Notes: generated by a model not told the origin, from the sequence alone. A DNA stretch of 64,000 nt from Halopolyspora algeriensis (GCF_003337235.1 NZ_QPJC01000010.1:62001-126000), one strand, 5' to 3'; positions 35,711-45,159 are shown, counted from the stretch's first letter. Program-made: numbers and translations.

Positions 35711-37420
35711 ATGACTCGGAAGACCCCCGGCGGGCACGCCCGGCGGCAACGATCGAACCGGCGACATCCCGACCTGTTCGAGCTCGCCCCCGTCGCGATC
35801 GGCCTGTTCGACGACGCCGGCCACGTACTGGACGCCAACCGGGCTCTGTGCGACCTGCTGGGTTACCGACATCAGGACATCTGCGGCCTGGGCGCCATGG
35901 ACCTGCTCCATCCGCAGGAACGGGCCGAGAGAATCGCGCTGGACGCCGCCGACCCGGGCTCGTGCTCCGGAACCCCGCTACACCGGCAACGAATGCTGGC
36001 TCGCTCGGATGGACAACCGGTGTTCTGCGATGTGTGCAGCTCCGTGTCGACCGAGGAAGACGGCAGCCGCGTGTGGGTCGCGGTGCTTCAGGACGTCACC
36101 AAGTGGAATCCTCCGCCGGGCACGCAACCTCGGGAATCACTCCACGACGAACTGACCGGGATGCCCAACCGCAGGGGCATCACCAAGCTGCTCGGCCGGT
36201 TGCTCGACGACGGCGCCACCGACCGGCTCGCCGTGCTGGTCTGCAACATCGACCAATTCAAACGGGTCAACGACTCGCTGGGCCACGAAGCAGGCGACGA
36301 GTTGCTCGTGGTGCTGGCCCAGCGCCTCAGGAGTGAATTACCGGACCAGTGCACGGTGGCCCGGGTCTCCGGCGACGAATACCTGATCGTCTGTTCGGAC
36401 ATCGACGCCGTCGGTGGCTTGGAGGCATTGACGCTCCGGCTATCGAAGTCCCTGCGCACGACCGTTCCGGTGGGTGGAGAGCTGATCGGCGTATCGGCCT
36501 GCATCGGCGCCACGGCCTTCGACAATGCCGTGAGAACCCCCGAGGATCTGCTGCGATCCGCTCACACGGCACTGTCCGAAGCCAAGACCCGGGGTCCCGG
36601 CCGGGTATCCCTGGCCCATCCCGATCTGGTCACTCTGGTCACGGGGAAGATGCACCTGGAAGGGCAGTTGCGGGAAGCGATCGCCAACAACGACATGACC
36701 CTGCGGTACCAACCGATCGTCGACCGCGAGGGTTCCGTGGTCATGGCCGAAGCGCTGGTGCGCTGGCCCCATCCCGTCCGGGGACTGTTGTCCCCGGACG
36801 TCATCCTGCCGGTGGCCGAACAAGGTGATCAACTGCGCGAGCTGGATCTGTGGGTTCTGCGCACAGCACTGCACGAGGCGGCGAACTGGCCGATGTCGGG
36901 AGGGCGGCCGGTGGGGATCGGAGTCAATCTGAGCAGTTTCCTGCCCGGCGACCCGGCCTTCGTCGAAGAGGTCTCCCGCATCGTCGACGAATGCGGGATC
37001 GGTTGGGACCGCGTGGTCCTGGAGATGGTGGAAACCAGCCTCGTCGACCTCTCCCCGCAAGCCCAACAGTCCATGTCCGAACTCATCGAGCGCGGCGTGC
37101 GATTCGCCATCGACGATTTCGGCACCGGTTATTCCTCACTCGCTCGGCTCAAGGATCTGCCCGCGCAGATCATCAAGCTCGACCGCCGATTCGTCGCCGG
37201 GGTCGACCACGATGCCGCCGATTTCGCCATCGCACGCGCCGTGCGCAACATAGCCCGCGCCATGGGACGCGCCTGCGTCGCCGAAGGGGTGGAAACCACC
37301 GGCCAGCTCCGCCTGCTGAAATTTCTCGAACTGGACACCTACCAGGGTTTCCTGTTCTCCGCCCCGCTGCCTGCACAGGAATTCCGCGAGCTCGTCGACA
37401 GCCCACTGCCCATGGGGTGA
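35711..37420 (+). CDS. PAS-GGDEF-EAL cyclic-di-GMP protein
   Basis: The protein has 569 residues. A PAS domain covers about 20-130. A GGDEF domain follows (DELTGMPNRRGI, NIDQFKRVND, loop RVSGDEY), and an EAL domain takes the rest (EALVRW, NLSSFLPG, EMVETSLV, IDDFGTGYSSLARLKD, EGVET, YQGFLFSAPL). The EAL residues for metal and catalysis look complete, while the GGDEF loop is SGDEY and there is no RxxD site. It is therefore probably a phosphodiesterase, with the GGDEF part perhaps sensing GTP. No membrane segment is seen. A GGAGG precedes the ATG. Confidence 0.9.
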   Translation: MTRKTPGGHARRQRSNRRHPDLFELAPVAIGLFDDAGHVLDANRALCDLLGYRHQDICGLGAMDLLHPQERAERIALDAADPGSCSGTPLHRQRMLARSDGQPVFCDVCSSVSTEEDGSRVWVAVLQDVTKWNPPPGTQPRESLHDELTGMPNRRGITKLLGRLLDDGATDRLAVLVCNIDQFKRVNDSLGHEAGDELLVVLAQRLRSELPDQCTVARVSGDEYLIVCSDIDAVGGLEALTLRLSKSLRTTVPVGGELIGVSACIGATAFDNAVRTPEDLLRSAHTALSEAKTRGPGRVSLAHPDLVTLVTGKMHLEGQLREAIANNDMTLRYQPIVDREGSVVMAEALVRWPHPVRGLLSPDVILPVAEQGDQLRELDLWVLRTALHEAANWPMSGGRPVGIGVNLSSFLPGDPAFVEEVSRIVDECGIGWDRVVLEMVETSLVDLSPQAQQSMSELIERGVRFAIDDFGTGYSSLARLKDLPAQIIKLDRRFVAGVDHDAADFAIARAVRNIARAMGRACVAEGVETTGQLRLLKFLELDTYQGFLFSAPLPAQEFRELVDSPLPMG

Positions 37421-37533
37421 GCGCGAGGGAACACACCGCTTCCTGCTCGAACCGGTCCCGCACCAAGCGCGTTGCACAGGATCGCGAGCCGGGCGTATCC
37501 GGGAGTGCGCACAGCAACAGGCAACGGTCATCG

Positions 37534-38496
37534 CTACGAACGGTCGCCGGGACGGCGACGTCGCCGCTTGCGGGCGTACATCTCCCGGTCGGCACTGTGC
37601 AGCAAAGTCTCCGTCGATGCTGCGGGATCGTCGGTGACGGCGAGGCCGACACTGGCACGCAGAGCGATGCGCAGGCCTTGTACTTCGACCTCGGTGTTCA
37701 GACATTGCGCGATTCGCGCACGCAACGCCTCGGCCGCCGTGAGATCGTCGACGTCGCTGACGACGACGAACTCGTCCCCGCCGAGGCGAGCCACCGTGTC
37801 ACCGGTACGTACGGTACCGAGAAGTTCGTCGGCGGTGGCGATGAGAAGGTGATCGCCGGTGAGATGGCCGTAGTGGTCGTTGATGGGCTTCAACCCGTCG
37901 AGATCGGCCATGATGACAGCCACGGCACCCCCGTTACGGGGCAGTTCGGTGAGCCGGTGCGCGAGGCGGTCGGCGAGCAGAGCACGATTGGCCAACCCGG
38001 TCAGTGGATCGTGCAATGCCAGATGAACCAGGTGCGTGTCCATCATCCGGCGTCCGTCGACCTCCTCGTGCCGATGAACCGGATATGCGAGTTCGTCGTC
38101 GAGGGACACCTCGCGCTGTCGCTCCTCGGATCCGTGTCGCCCCACGACCTCCTGGACCTGCACCAGAAGCATTTCCGGCTGTCCATCGGCATCCTTGATG
38201 ACCGAAAGGAACACGAAAACCCGGATCACGCTGCCGTCGAAGCACACAAATCGTTTCTCGAGACTTTTCTGACCGGTTTCGGAAGTGAACAATTCGCCGA
38301 CGGATTCACGATCATTCGCATGATCTCCGGGAAAAGTCAGCAACTCCCTCCCACGCCGCAGTAATTCCTCACTGCTGTATCCGACCAAGCGGCAGAAGGC
38401 CGGATTGACATACAAGTACCGGCCTTGCGGATCGAGCAGTGTCACCGGTCCCGCAGCCTGGTCACAGATCGACTCCCACGACCTCCCCTCGAGCAC
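37534..38496 (-). CDS. PAS-GGDEF diguanylate cyclase
   Basis: The protein has 320 residues. A PAS domain (about 5-115; VTLLDPQGRYLYVNPAFCRL) is joined by a helical linker to a GGDEF domain: HDPLTGLANRALL, DLDGLKPIND, loop RLGGDEF and C-terminal REMYARKR. The intact GGDEF and the RTGD inhibitory site five residues before it predict an active, product-inhibited cyclase. The GTG at 38496 has GGGGAGGAGGG upstream; the long frame beyond it crosses the tRNA-Asn gene and is not coding. It converges on the GGDEF-EAL gene. Confidence 0.9.
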   Translation of the reverse strand: MLEGRSWESICDQAAGPVTLLDPQGRYLYVNPAFCRLVGYSSEELLRRGRELLTFPGDHANDRESVGELFTSETGQKSLEKRFVCFDGSVIRVFVFLSVIKDADGQPEMLLVQVQEVVGRHGSEERQREVSLDDELAYPVHRHEEVDGRRMMDTHLVHLALHDPLTGLANRALLADRLAHRLTELPRNGGAVAVIMADLDGLKPINDHYGHLTGDHLLIATADELLGTVRTGDTVARLGGDEFVVVSDVDDLTAAEALRARIAQCLNTEVEVQGLRIALRASVGLAVTDDPAASTETLLHSADREMYARKRRRRRPGDRS

Positions 38497-38829
38497 GCCA
38501 CCCTCCTCCCCGCGCAGTACCACCGGATGAGATCTTCTCCATAATATTCGCTCGCACGACAAGCAGAATCGTCGACCTACGTCGGCTGTGAAATGATCGT
38601 TTGCCGCCGTCGTCGGCCACATCCTCCGGCAGCAAGCGGATCGCCAAGTCGGTTCCGAGCGAACTCCACCCGATGATCGGTACATCGTGCCGGCACGGCA
38701 GCGGCAATGCTGCCGATTCGAAAAATCACCGATCACACGGCGAGGGAGGTCCACGGATACGCACGGGCAAGGACGGCGCCCCGGGCCCACCGGGACGAGC
38801 CGACTCTCGAACGCGCCGGATGCCGACAA
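38497..38829. other. promoter region of the cyclase gene, no further gene seen
   Basis: The stretch between the GGDEF gene and the tRNA terminator has an AT-richer part near 38530-38560 (CCATAATATTCGC) that could hold the promoter. No additional coding frame or RNA is convincing. Confidence 0.4.
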
Positions 38830-38862
38830 CGAAGGCGGCACCGGGTCCCGGTACCGCCTTCG
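38830..38862 (-). terminator. hairpin terminator after tRNA-Asn
   Basis: CGAAGGCGG and CCGCCTTCG pair at the base, with an inner ACCGGG/CCCGGT-like stem (one mismatch) and almost no loop. It begins ten bases after the tRNA 3' end on the minus strand. No T-run is present beyond TTCGTTG. Confidence 0.65.
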
Positions 38863-38871
38863 CAATGAAGC

Positions 38872-38942
<71 letters not shown>

Positions 38943-39083
38943 CTGTTCTGTTCTCATCAGCGCCTGCTGACAACACATACTCTAACGCATGCTCCCGGGG
39001 CGGGTGCACACCCCCCTCCCCCGTGGCCTGCCGACAGGCGTTTTCCCAGGATACCCGGTCTCCGCCGCAGATCGCCCGGAACG

Positions 39084-39845
39084 TCACCGCCGGTGCGCGA
39101 CAACGAAGATCCTCCGGAAGGGAAACCACGTGGTGCCGTCGGTGCGTTGCGGGTACGCCGCACGCAGACGAGGGGTGAGTTCGGTCCGGAACCGCTGCCA
39201 CTGCTCATCGCCGAGAACCGACCGGACAGGGCGCAGCGCCGTACCACTGAGCCATTCCAGCACCGGGTCCTCACCCCGCAAGCGGTGCACATACGTGGTC
39301 TCCCACGCGTCCACCTCGATGTCGAGATCGGCGATCGCGTCAGCGTAATCGACAGCGGCAAGGACGCAGTCCGGCTCGCGCAGTACTCCCGCAAGGCGCT
39401 GCGACCATCCCGACTCGCCTGCCAGTTCGCGCAGGGTTCGATGAGCGGGCGCATCGAAGTTGCCGGGCACTTGGAAGGCGAACCATGCCCTCTCGGGCAG
39501 CGCGCGCAGCCACGCGCGCAGCAGTTCGACATGGTCGGGAACCCACTGGAGCACGGCGTTGCACAGAGCGACGTCGGTGTCCGGTGCAGGCTGCCAATCC
39601 CGCACGTCCTCCAACCGCGCGTCGATCCCATTCGCACGGGCCGCCTGCACCATCTCCGATGATGCGTCGATCGCCTCGATCACGGCTTCCGGCCATCGGG
39701 CCGCCAACAACGGAGTCAGATTCCCCGAGCCGCATCCCACGTCGACCACACGTCGCGCCGTGTCCGCGCCGACACGAACCAAGAGGTCGTGCGCCGGTCG
39801 ATCGCGGTACTCGGAGAATTCCAGATACTTCCGCGGATCCCACAC
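39084..39845 (-). CDS. tam: trans-aconitate 2-methyltransferase
   Basis: The protein has 253 residues with the SAM-binding motif VVDVGCGSGNLTPLLAARWP and AIDASSEMV, a conserved ALCNAVLQWVPDH, and the Tam-type opening WDPRKYLEFSEYRDRPAHDL. It methylates trans-aconitate, a side product that inhibits aconitase. It is a single gene between tRNA-Asn and the dnaG cluster. Confidence 0.9.
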   Translation of the reverse strand: MWDPRKYLEFSEYRDRPAHDLLVRVGADTARRVVDVGCGSGNLTPLLAARWPEAVIEAIDASSEMVQAARANGIDARLEDVRDWQPAPDTDVALCNAVLQWVPDHVELLRAWLRALPERAWFAFQVPGNFDAPAHRTLRELAGESGWSQRLAGVLREPDCVLAAVDYADAIADLDIEVDAWETTYVHRLRGEDPVLEWLSGTALRPVRSVLGDEQWQRFRTELTPRLRAAYPQRTDGTTWFPFRRIFVVAHRR

Positions 39846-39926
39846 AGCGCCTCACCACCCGGAGAAACAGTACGGTCATACTACAGCGTCGGCGCCACCG
39901 GACGTGAGGTCCCGAAGAAATCTCGC

Positions 39927-40475
39927 TCACTGGTGGCCGGACTCGCGCACGTGGTGCAGCTGCTCGGCGACCTCGAAAGCGAAGTCCCGCAGCGCGGTCT
40001 CGTCCGTGCCACGATCGGCTCGGACCTGCAGCACGATGCCATCCTGGCCGGGCACCTTGCGCTGCACGAACCAGGCACCACCGCCCGGCAGTTCCCGGTG
40101 ATGGCTGGAGCGGATCGATCCGGTGATCCTCGCGTGCACCACCTCGGGCACCCGTCCGCGCGAGGACAGCGTGAACCGCCGCGCGGGGCGATCGCGCAAC
40201 AACACCGCCTCCCCCGCCGTCCCCGACTCCTCGGCCTCGATGAGGGTCAGCGTTCCCTCGTCCCAGCTCGCCTTGCTCAGCAGGTGCCATCCGACACGGC
40301 GAGCGCTTTCGCTCTCCGGCAACCACAGCCCCAGGCTGGTGGCCACCAGCGGGCCACCATCGCTGCCGGCCACGGCCAGCACCTGCTCGTCCATGTCCAG
40401 GGAGCCCCGAAAGTCCCGGGGCAGGGCGGCCGTTCCGTTCAGACGAGCCACGAAACGCCGGAACCACGAGATCAC
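39927..40475 (-). CDS. hypothetical protein coupled to dnaG
   Basis: The protein has 182 residues, is soluble, with strands typical of a PH-like or beta-sandwich fold (DMDEQVLAVAGSDGGPLVAT, GRVPEVVHARITGSIRSSHH, ending DFAFEVAEQLHHV). Its ATG overlaps the dnaG stop (ATGA), so it is translated from the primase mRNA. A gene of this sort follows dnaG in related actinomycetes as far as I recall. The role is unknown. Confidence 0.7.
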   Translation of the reverse strand: MISWFRRFVARLNGTAALPRDFRGSLDMDEQVLAVAGSDGGPLVATSLGLWLPESESARRVGWHLLSKASWDEGTLTLIEAEESGTAGEAVLLRDRPARRFTLSSRGRVPEVVHARITGSIRSSHHRELPGGGAWFVQRKVPGQDGIVLQVRADRGTDETALRDFAFEVAEQLHHVRESGHQ

Positions 40476-42370
40476 AGGGCGCCTCCCATGGCCTGTTCCA
40501 GCAACGACTTGCGGTATTGCTCCAACGCCACCAGATCACCGAACAACGCGTGGTACTCGTCGGCATCCTCCAGCGGCGACAATCGCTGCACACGCGACTT
40601 GATGTCGGCGATCTGCCCGGCCACGAGATTTTCCTGCAGCCGGGCGATCACCCCGGTGACATACCGGTGATCCTGCTCGGACCTCGTATCCGGTGTTTCC
40701 ACGGCAAGCTGGGTGAGCAGGTGACGGGCGACCTCGCTCTCGCAGCACTGCCGCACCGCATCGATCAGCGCCGGCCCCGCGAGCCCCGAGACGGTACCGC
40801 CCGCCGCCAGGATCGCCTGGTGCAGTTCCCGGTAGGCGGACTCGGTGAAGGCGTCCTCCGGCAGCGAGTCGTAGAGCGGCCCGGCCAGCGCGGGCACCTG
40901 CAACGCGGCCTTCAGCGTCTCGCGCTGCGACCAGCGGGGAAGGTCGTGCCGAGGCGGCCGCGGTGGTAGTTCGACCGCGGAGCCCGCCGACTCCTGCTCG
41001 GCGGGGCGCGCCCGCTTCCGGCGGGACTTGGCGGGGGCTGCTCCGGCCGACTCGCGAACCCGCTGTACGACCTGCTTCTCGTCGTCCCAGCCGGTCCACC
41101 ACGTCAGGCTGACGGCGTAGCCGTCCCGGCTGGCGGGGTCCTTGATCTGGGCGACCAGTGGCACGGTGCGCTGCAGCGCCGCCACCCGGCCTTCCACCGA
41201 GTCCAGATCGTAGCCGTTCAGCAGGCTGCGGATGGCGAACTCGAACAGCGGCCGCCGCCGCGCCACCAGGTCCCGCACCGCCGCGTCGCCGGAGTCCTGA
41301 CGCAGTTCGCACGGGTCCATGCCGTCGGGAGTGATCGAGACATACGTCTGCGTGGCGAACTGCTGCTCTCCCTCGAAGGCCTTCAGCGCCGCCTTCTGCC
41401 CGGCTTCGTCCCCGTCGAAGGTGTAGATCACTTCACCGCGGAAGGCGTCGTCGTCCATCATCAACCGCCGCAGGACGGCGACGTGCTCATCGCCGAAGGC
41501 GGTTCCGCACGAGGCGACCGCGGTGGGCACCCCGGCCAGGTGCATCGCCATCACGTCGGTGTAGCCCTCGACGACCACAGCCTGATGGCGCTTGGCGATC
41601 TCCCGTTTGGCCAGGTCGATACCGAACAGCACCTGGGACTTGTTGAAGATCGGCGTGGCCGAGGTGTTGACGTACTTGGCCTCGATCGGATCGTCGTCGA
41701 AGACACGGCGTGCACCGAACCCGACCACGTCCCCGCCCAGGTCTTTCAACGGCCAGAGCAGGCGCCGGTGGAACCGGTCGATCGGTCCGCGGCGCCCCTC
41801 CCGGGACAGCCCCGCCTTGTAGAGCTCCTCCAGTTCGAAGCCCTTGCCCAGCAGGTGCTTCGTCAGGCGATCCCAACCGCTCGGGGCGAACCCGCAGCCG
41901 AACATGGTCGCGGCGGACTCGTCGAACCCTCGTTGCGTGAGGAACTCCCGAGCAGGCTCGGCCTCCGGAGAACGCAGCTGTTCGGCGTAGAACTCGGCCG
42001 CGAGGCGGTGAGCCTCCACCAACCGCGCCCGGGTACCGGGGTCGCGCCGCACCGCAGGTCCCCCGCCCTCGTAGCGCAGCTCGATTCCCGCGCGGTCGGC
42101 CAGCCGTTCCACGGCCTCGACGAAGCCGAGATGCTCGGTCTTCATCAGAAACGCGATGACATCGCCGCCCTCGCCACATCCGAAGCAGTGGAACGTGCCG
42201 TGGCTGGAGCGGACGTTGAACGACGGGGTCTTCTCGTCGTGGAACGGGCACAGGCCCTTCAGCGCGCCGCCGCCGGCGCGCCGCAATGCGACATACTCAC
42301 CGACGACATCGTCGATCCGGTTGCGTTCGCGGACTTCGGCGATGTCGCTTTCCCGGATCTTTCCCGCCAC
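40472..42370 (-). CDS. dnaG: DNA primase
   Basis: The protein has 632 residues. The CHC2 zinc finger is CPFHDEKTPSF...CFGCGEGGD near residues 38-65. The Toprim core has VVVEGYTDVMAMHLAGV and FDGDEAGQKA, and the C-terminal helicase-interacting region is present. It makes RNA primers for replication. The GTG at 42370 gives the family start (AGKIRESDIAEVRERNRIDD); 36 extra codons upstream are not family-like. Confidence 0.95.
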   Translation of the reverse strand: MAGKIRESDIAEVRERNRIDDVVGEYVALRRAGGGALKGLCPFHDEKTPSFNVRSSHGTFHCFGCGEGGDVIAFLMKTEHLGFVEAVERLADRAGIELRYEGGGPAVRRDPGTRARLVEAHRLAAEFYAEQLRSPEAEPAREFLTQRGFDESAATMFGCGFAPSGWDRLTKHLLGKGFELEELYKAGLSREGRRGPIDRFHRRLLWPLKDLGGDVVGFGARRVFDDDPIEAKYVNTSATPIFNKSQVLFGIDLAKREIAKRHQAVVVEGYTDVMAMHLAGVPTAVASCGTAFGDEHVAVLRRLMMDDDAFRGEVIYTFDGDEAGQKAALKAFEGEQQFATQTYVSITPDGMDPCELRQDSGDAAVRDLVARRRPLFEFAIRSLLNGYDLDSVEGRVAALQRTVPLVAQIKDPASRDGYAVSLTWWTGWDDEKQVVQRVRESAGAAPAKSRRKRARPAEQESAGSAVELPPRPPRHDLPRWSQRETLKAALQVPALAGPLYDSLPEDAFTESAYRELHQAILAAGGTVSGLAGPALIDAVRQCCESEVARHLLTQLAVETPDTRSEQDHRYVTGVIARLQENLVAGQIADIKSRVQRLSPLEDADEYHALFGDLVALEQYRKSLLEQAMGGAL

Positions 42371-42447
42371 GCCCGCCAGTCTAGAGGCCGGGTCGGTACC
42401 TCCGACGCGATCCCCGGCATCCGGAACCGCCGTGCCAGAATCACTCC

Positions 42448-43359
42448 GTGTCACCGAACGAGGACGCTCTGGCAGCACGGTTCGATGGTCACCGCGAACG
42501 GTTGATCGGAGTGGCGTACCAGCTCACGGGACACCTCGCGGATGCCGAGGATGCCGTGCAGGAGGCGTGGCTGCGGCTGGCTCATCTCGATGGGACAGCG
42601 CGGGACGAGATTCACGAGTTGGGGGCATGGCTGACCACCGTCGTAGGACGCATCTGTCTCGACCGGATTCGGTCGGCCGCGGCTCGTCGGGAGCGCTATG
42701 TCGGGCCGTGGCTGGCCGAGCCGGTCGTCAGCGAGCCGGACAGCGAGGTACCGGGCCCGTTGGAGACCGCCGTACAACGCGAGGACCTGCGCATGGCGGC
42801 AATGCGCGTCCTGCACCAACTACCGCCCGATCAGCGGCTGGCTCTGGTCCTCCACGATGCGTTCGACGTCCCGTTCGCCGACATCGCCGAGATGCTCGAC
42901 TGCTCGGTACCCGCCGTGCGGCAGCACGCTTCGCGCGGCCGGCGGACCGTGTCGAACGCCGGCCCCCCACCACGTGTCCCAAGAGCCGAGCACCAGCGGG
43001 TGCTCGACGAGTTCCTCACGGCGGTCTCCTCGGGGAATGTCGAGGCGGTCGTCCGCGTCCTGCACCCGCAGGCGGTCGTGTACGGCGACGGGGGCGGCAA
43101 GGCTCGGACGGCGCTGCGCGCGGTCGTCGGCGGCGAGAAGGTCGCGCAGTTCACTCTGGGACTCGTCACCAAGTACGGCGAGGACCTGCTGACCGGAATC
43201 CGCCCCGTCCTCGTCAACGGTGACCCGGGGGTCCTGCTACCCGGAACCGATACCGGGCAGGTTGCGCCCCGGGTGATGACCCTCTCCGTCCGTGACGGTC
43301 GAGTCGCGGAACTCTTCGACGTGGCCAATCCCGACAAGCTGACCCGGATTCGCTTCTGA
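42448..43359 (+). CDS. ECF41-type RNA polymerase sigma factor (SigJ-like)
   Basis: The protein has 303 residues. Sigma region 2 (LAARFDGHRERLIGVAYQLT, DAEDAVQEAWLRL) and region 4 (PPDQRLALVLHDAFDVPFAD, then VRQHASRGRR) are followed by a SnoaL-like C-terminal domain. The family marks of ECF41 are present: a GPWLAEPV linker, YGDGGGKAR and a terminal NPDKL. Such sigma factors have no anti-sigma gene and control a nearby COE gene (decarboxylase, oxidoreductase or epimerase). The converging gene at 43404-43970 is exactly such a gene and bears the promoter. The GTG has no ribosome binding site. Confidence 0.92.
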   Translation: MSPNEDALAARFDGHRERLIGVAYQLTGHLADAEDAVQEAWLRLAHLDGTARDEIHELGAWLTTVVGRICLDRIRSAAARRERYVGPWLAEPVVSEPDSEVPGPLETAVQREDLRMAAMRVLHQLPPDQRLALVLHDAFDVPFADIAEMLDCSVPAVRQHASRGRRTVSNAGPPPRVPRAEHQRVLDEFLTAVSSGNVEAVVRVLHPQAVVYGDGGGKARTALRAVVGGEKVAQFTLGLVTKYGEDLLTGIRPVLVNGDPGVLLPGTDTGQVAPRVMTLSVRDGRVAELFDVANPDKLTRIRF

Positions 43360-43403
43360 ACGCACCCCGGCGAGCGCACACTCCATCGACGGCGCCGATC
43401 GGG

Positions 43404-43970
43404 CTACGGCATGGGCACTCGGCAGGCCTCCCCGGAGGTGAAGCCCTGATCGGTGATGCCGAGCGCGTGGTTGAAGCGGGTACGCTCGTTCTCCAGGGCG
43501 ATCATGTAGGTGAGCTCGAGCACGGCCTTGTGCCCCAGCCGTCGGTCGAGTTCGGCCACCTGCTCGTCGGTGACTGTCACGGGCTGCTCGGTCATGGCAT
43601 CGGCGTAGGCGATGACCAACCGATCCAGCTCGTCGAAGTGCTCCGAGAAGGCGTAGTCCTCGATGTGCTTCAGGCGCTCGATGTTCAACCCCTCCTTGAG
43701 CTGCAGCATCGTCCCGAAGTCCACGCACCACGAGCAACCGATCCGGCTGGCCACGCGGTACGTGGCCAGCTCCCGAACGCTCGCGGGCAGAACGGTGGCC
43801 ACCTTCTCCGTCGTCATCTCGACGATTCCCGAGCTGAGCAGGAGCCCGGGATGGTGCGCGGCGACGGCGACGGGCTGGGGAACCGCCCCGTAGCGACGTC
43901 TGGCGAACCGGTAGATCAACGTGGCCAGCCAGCCCGCCCTGTCGATCGTGACTTCCGGAATCCGTGACAT
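43404..43970 (-). CDS. carboxymuconolactone decarboxylase-family (AhpD-like) protein
   Basis: The protein has 188 residues with the AhpD/CMD redox motif (SRIGCSWCVDFGTMLQLKEG, Cys-x-x-Cys) and the helical surroundings EDYAFSEHFDELDRLVIAYA. It may act on peroxides or lactones; the substrate is unknown. It is the typical target of ECF41 sigma factors, and the ECF41 consensus lies upstream at 44022-44048. A GGGAGTGG ribosome binding site supports the ATG at 43970. Confidence 0.9.
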   Translation of the reverse strand: MSRIPEVTIDRAGWLATLIYRFARRRYGAVPQPVAVAAHHPGLLLSSGIVEMTTEKVATVLPASVRELATYRVASRIGCSWCVDFGTMLQLKEGLNIERLKHIEDYAFSEHFDELDRLVIAYADAMTEQPVTVTDEQVAELDRRLGHKAVLELTYMIALENERTRFNHALGITDQGFTSGEACRVPMP

Positions 43971-44021
43971 GGTCCACTCCCTCGACGGTGGCCCACACCT
44001 TTCGTGGGCCCTCACCCGCTT

Positions 44022-44048
44022 GACGAGGCACCGCCGGAAGGTGTGACA
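44022..44048 (-). promoter_or_regulatory. ECF41-type promoter of the decarboxylase gene
   Basis: On the minus strand TGTCACA (44048-44042) and CGTC (44025-44022) are separated by exactly 16 bases, the consensus I recall for ECF41 sigma factors. The -10 element is 51 bases before the start codon at 43970. Recognition by the sigma factor at 42448 is inferred from family knowledge and proximity. Confidence 0.75.
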
Positions 44049-44052
44049 GTCC

Positions 44053-45159
44053 TCAGCTCGGGTCGACCACACGTGCGAGGAAGTAGATCGCGCCGGTCGC
44101 ACGATGCCGCACGAGGAACAGGAAGGGCCGGTCGACCTCGACCCGTATCGGCTCCTCCTCCCGAACCGCGGAGACGAGGCGCATCACGGCTGCGGTGGCG
44201 GCAGCGCCTTCCAGCCCGTGCTCGTCCACCCGCAGCACCGACCGGTGCACCATGGTCGACACGCGGAGCGGGCGCGCGGTCAGCGGGGAGAAGTCGGCCG
44301 CCGAGGTGAACAGCGTGCTGACCCCGAGGGCGTCGAGCGGGTGCTGCAGCTCGGCCTCTCCGGTCACTTCGAATCTGGGCAGCAGCAACTCGACCCGCTG
44401 CTGCCCGGCCGCGGACACCAGCTCTGCCAGCCGTGTGGCCTCCAGCCCGGACTCGGCCCCGCTCAGCTCACCGTCCGGAAGCAGCACCACAGCTTCGATA
44501 CCGCCTGCGGCGGGCAGGGTGACCACTTGCCAGCCGTGCCGGGAGGCATAGCCGAAGGAGCGCGTCATCCGCATCGTGGGCACGTCCCGTGTACCGTGCG
44601 GCGCGTGGAACGGCCTGGACTCGGTGGCGTGCTCGTCGAAGGACTCTGTCCACGACGCTTTCACGTACAGGGCGTTGACCAGAGCGGCCACCGTGTCGGG
44701 GTCGACCGTACCGGGCCGGAGCAGCTCCGGGATCAGATCGCGGGTCGTCTCGGCGACGTCGGCGTTGATCTGCCTGCGCGCCCGGTCCGGAGCGGCCCGG
44801 AATGCCGTGTTGCGCAGCGCGCTTCCCGGCCAGTCCTCCAACGCTTGCAGGTAGGTGTCCTCGATCGGAAGCTCGTCATCGGCCCACAGCGTGTTGGCGA
44901 CAGCCAGTTCCGGGCCGTCCTCGGGTTCGAGGTGGCCCGGGTGTGCCGCACCGCGGAGCAGTTCGAGCAGTTCGGTCCGGCTATTGCTGCCCGTCGCCCG
45001 TAGCGCGGTGAGAAGTTCCGCACGGGTGTGGCCATCGGCGGCAGCCGCGGCCAACCCCAGGGCACTGGCCACCGAGTAAGGCGACCAGGAAAAGTCCTCC
45101 TCCGCGCGAGGTGCGAGTCGCCGGTGCAGGGACAGGCTGAAGTCGAGGTGGTTGCTCAC
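44053..45159 (-). CDS. serpin-family protease inhibitor
   Basis: The protein has 368 residues and is a full serpin domain without a signal peptide. Marks include FSWSPYSVASALGLAAAAAD, VNALYVKASW, the hinge GLEGAAATAA and the closing signature VDRPFLFLVRHRATGAIYFL. The alanine-rich hinge is the inhibitory type. Counting from it puts Val-Arg (in VSAVREEE) at the scissile position, suggesting an elastase-like target, which is only inference. The GTG start is set by frame. It ends just upstream of the ECF41 promoter. Confidence 0.92.
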   Translation of the reverse strand: MSNHLDFSLSLHRRLAPRAEEDFSWSPYSVASALGLAAAAADGHTRAELLTALRATGSNSRTELLELLRGAAHPGHLEPEDGPELAVANTLWADDELPIEDTYLQALEDWPGSALRNTAFRAAPDRARRQINADVAETTRDLIPELLRPGTVDPDTVAALVNALYVKASWTESFDEHATESRPFHAPHGTRDVPTMRMTRSFGYASRHGWQVVTLPAAGGIEAVVLLPDGELSGAESGLEATRLAELVSAAGQQRVELLLPRFEVTGEAELQHPLDALGVSTLFTSAADFSPLTARPLRVSTMVHRSVLRVDEHGLEGAAATAAVMRLVSAVREEEPIRVEVDRPFLFLVRHRATGAIYFLARVVDPS

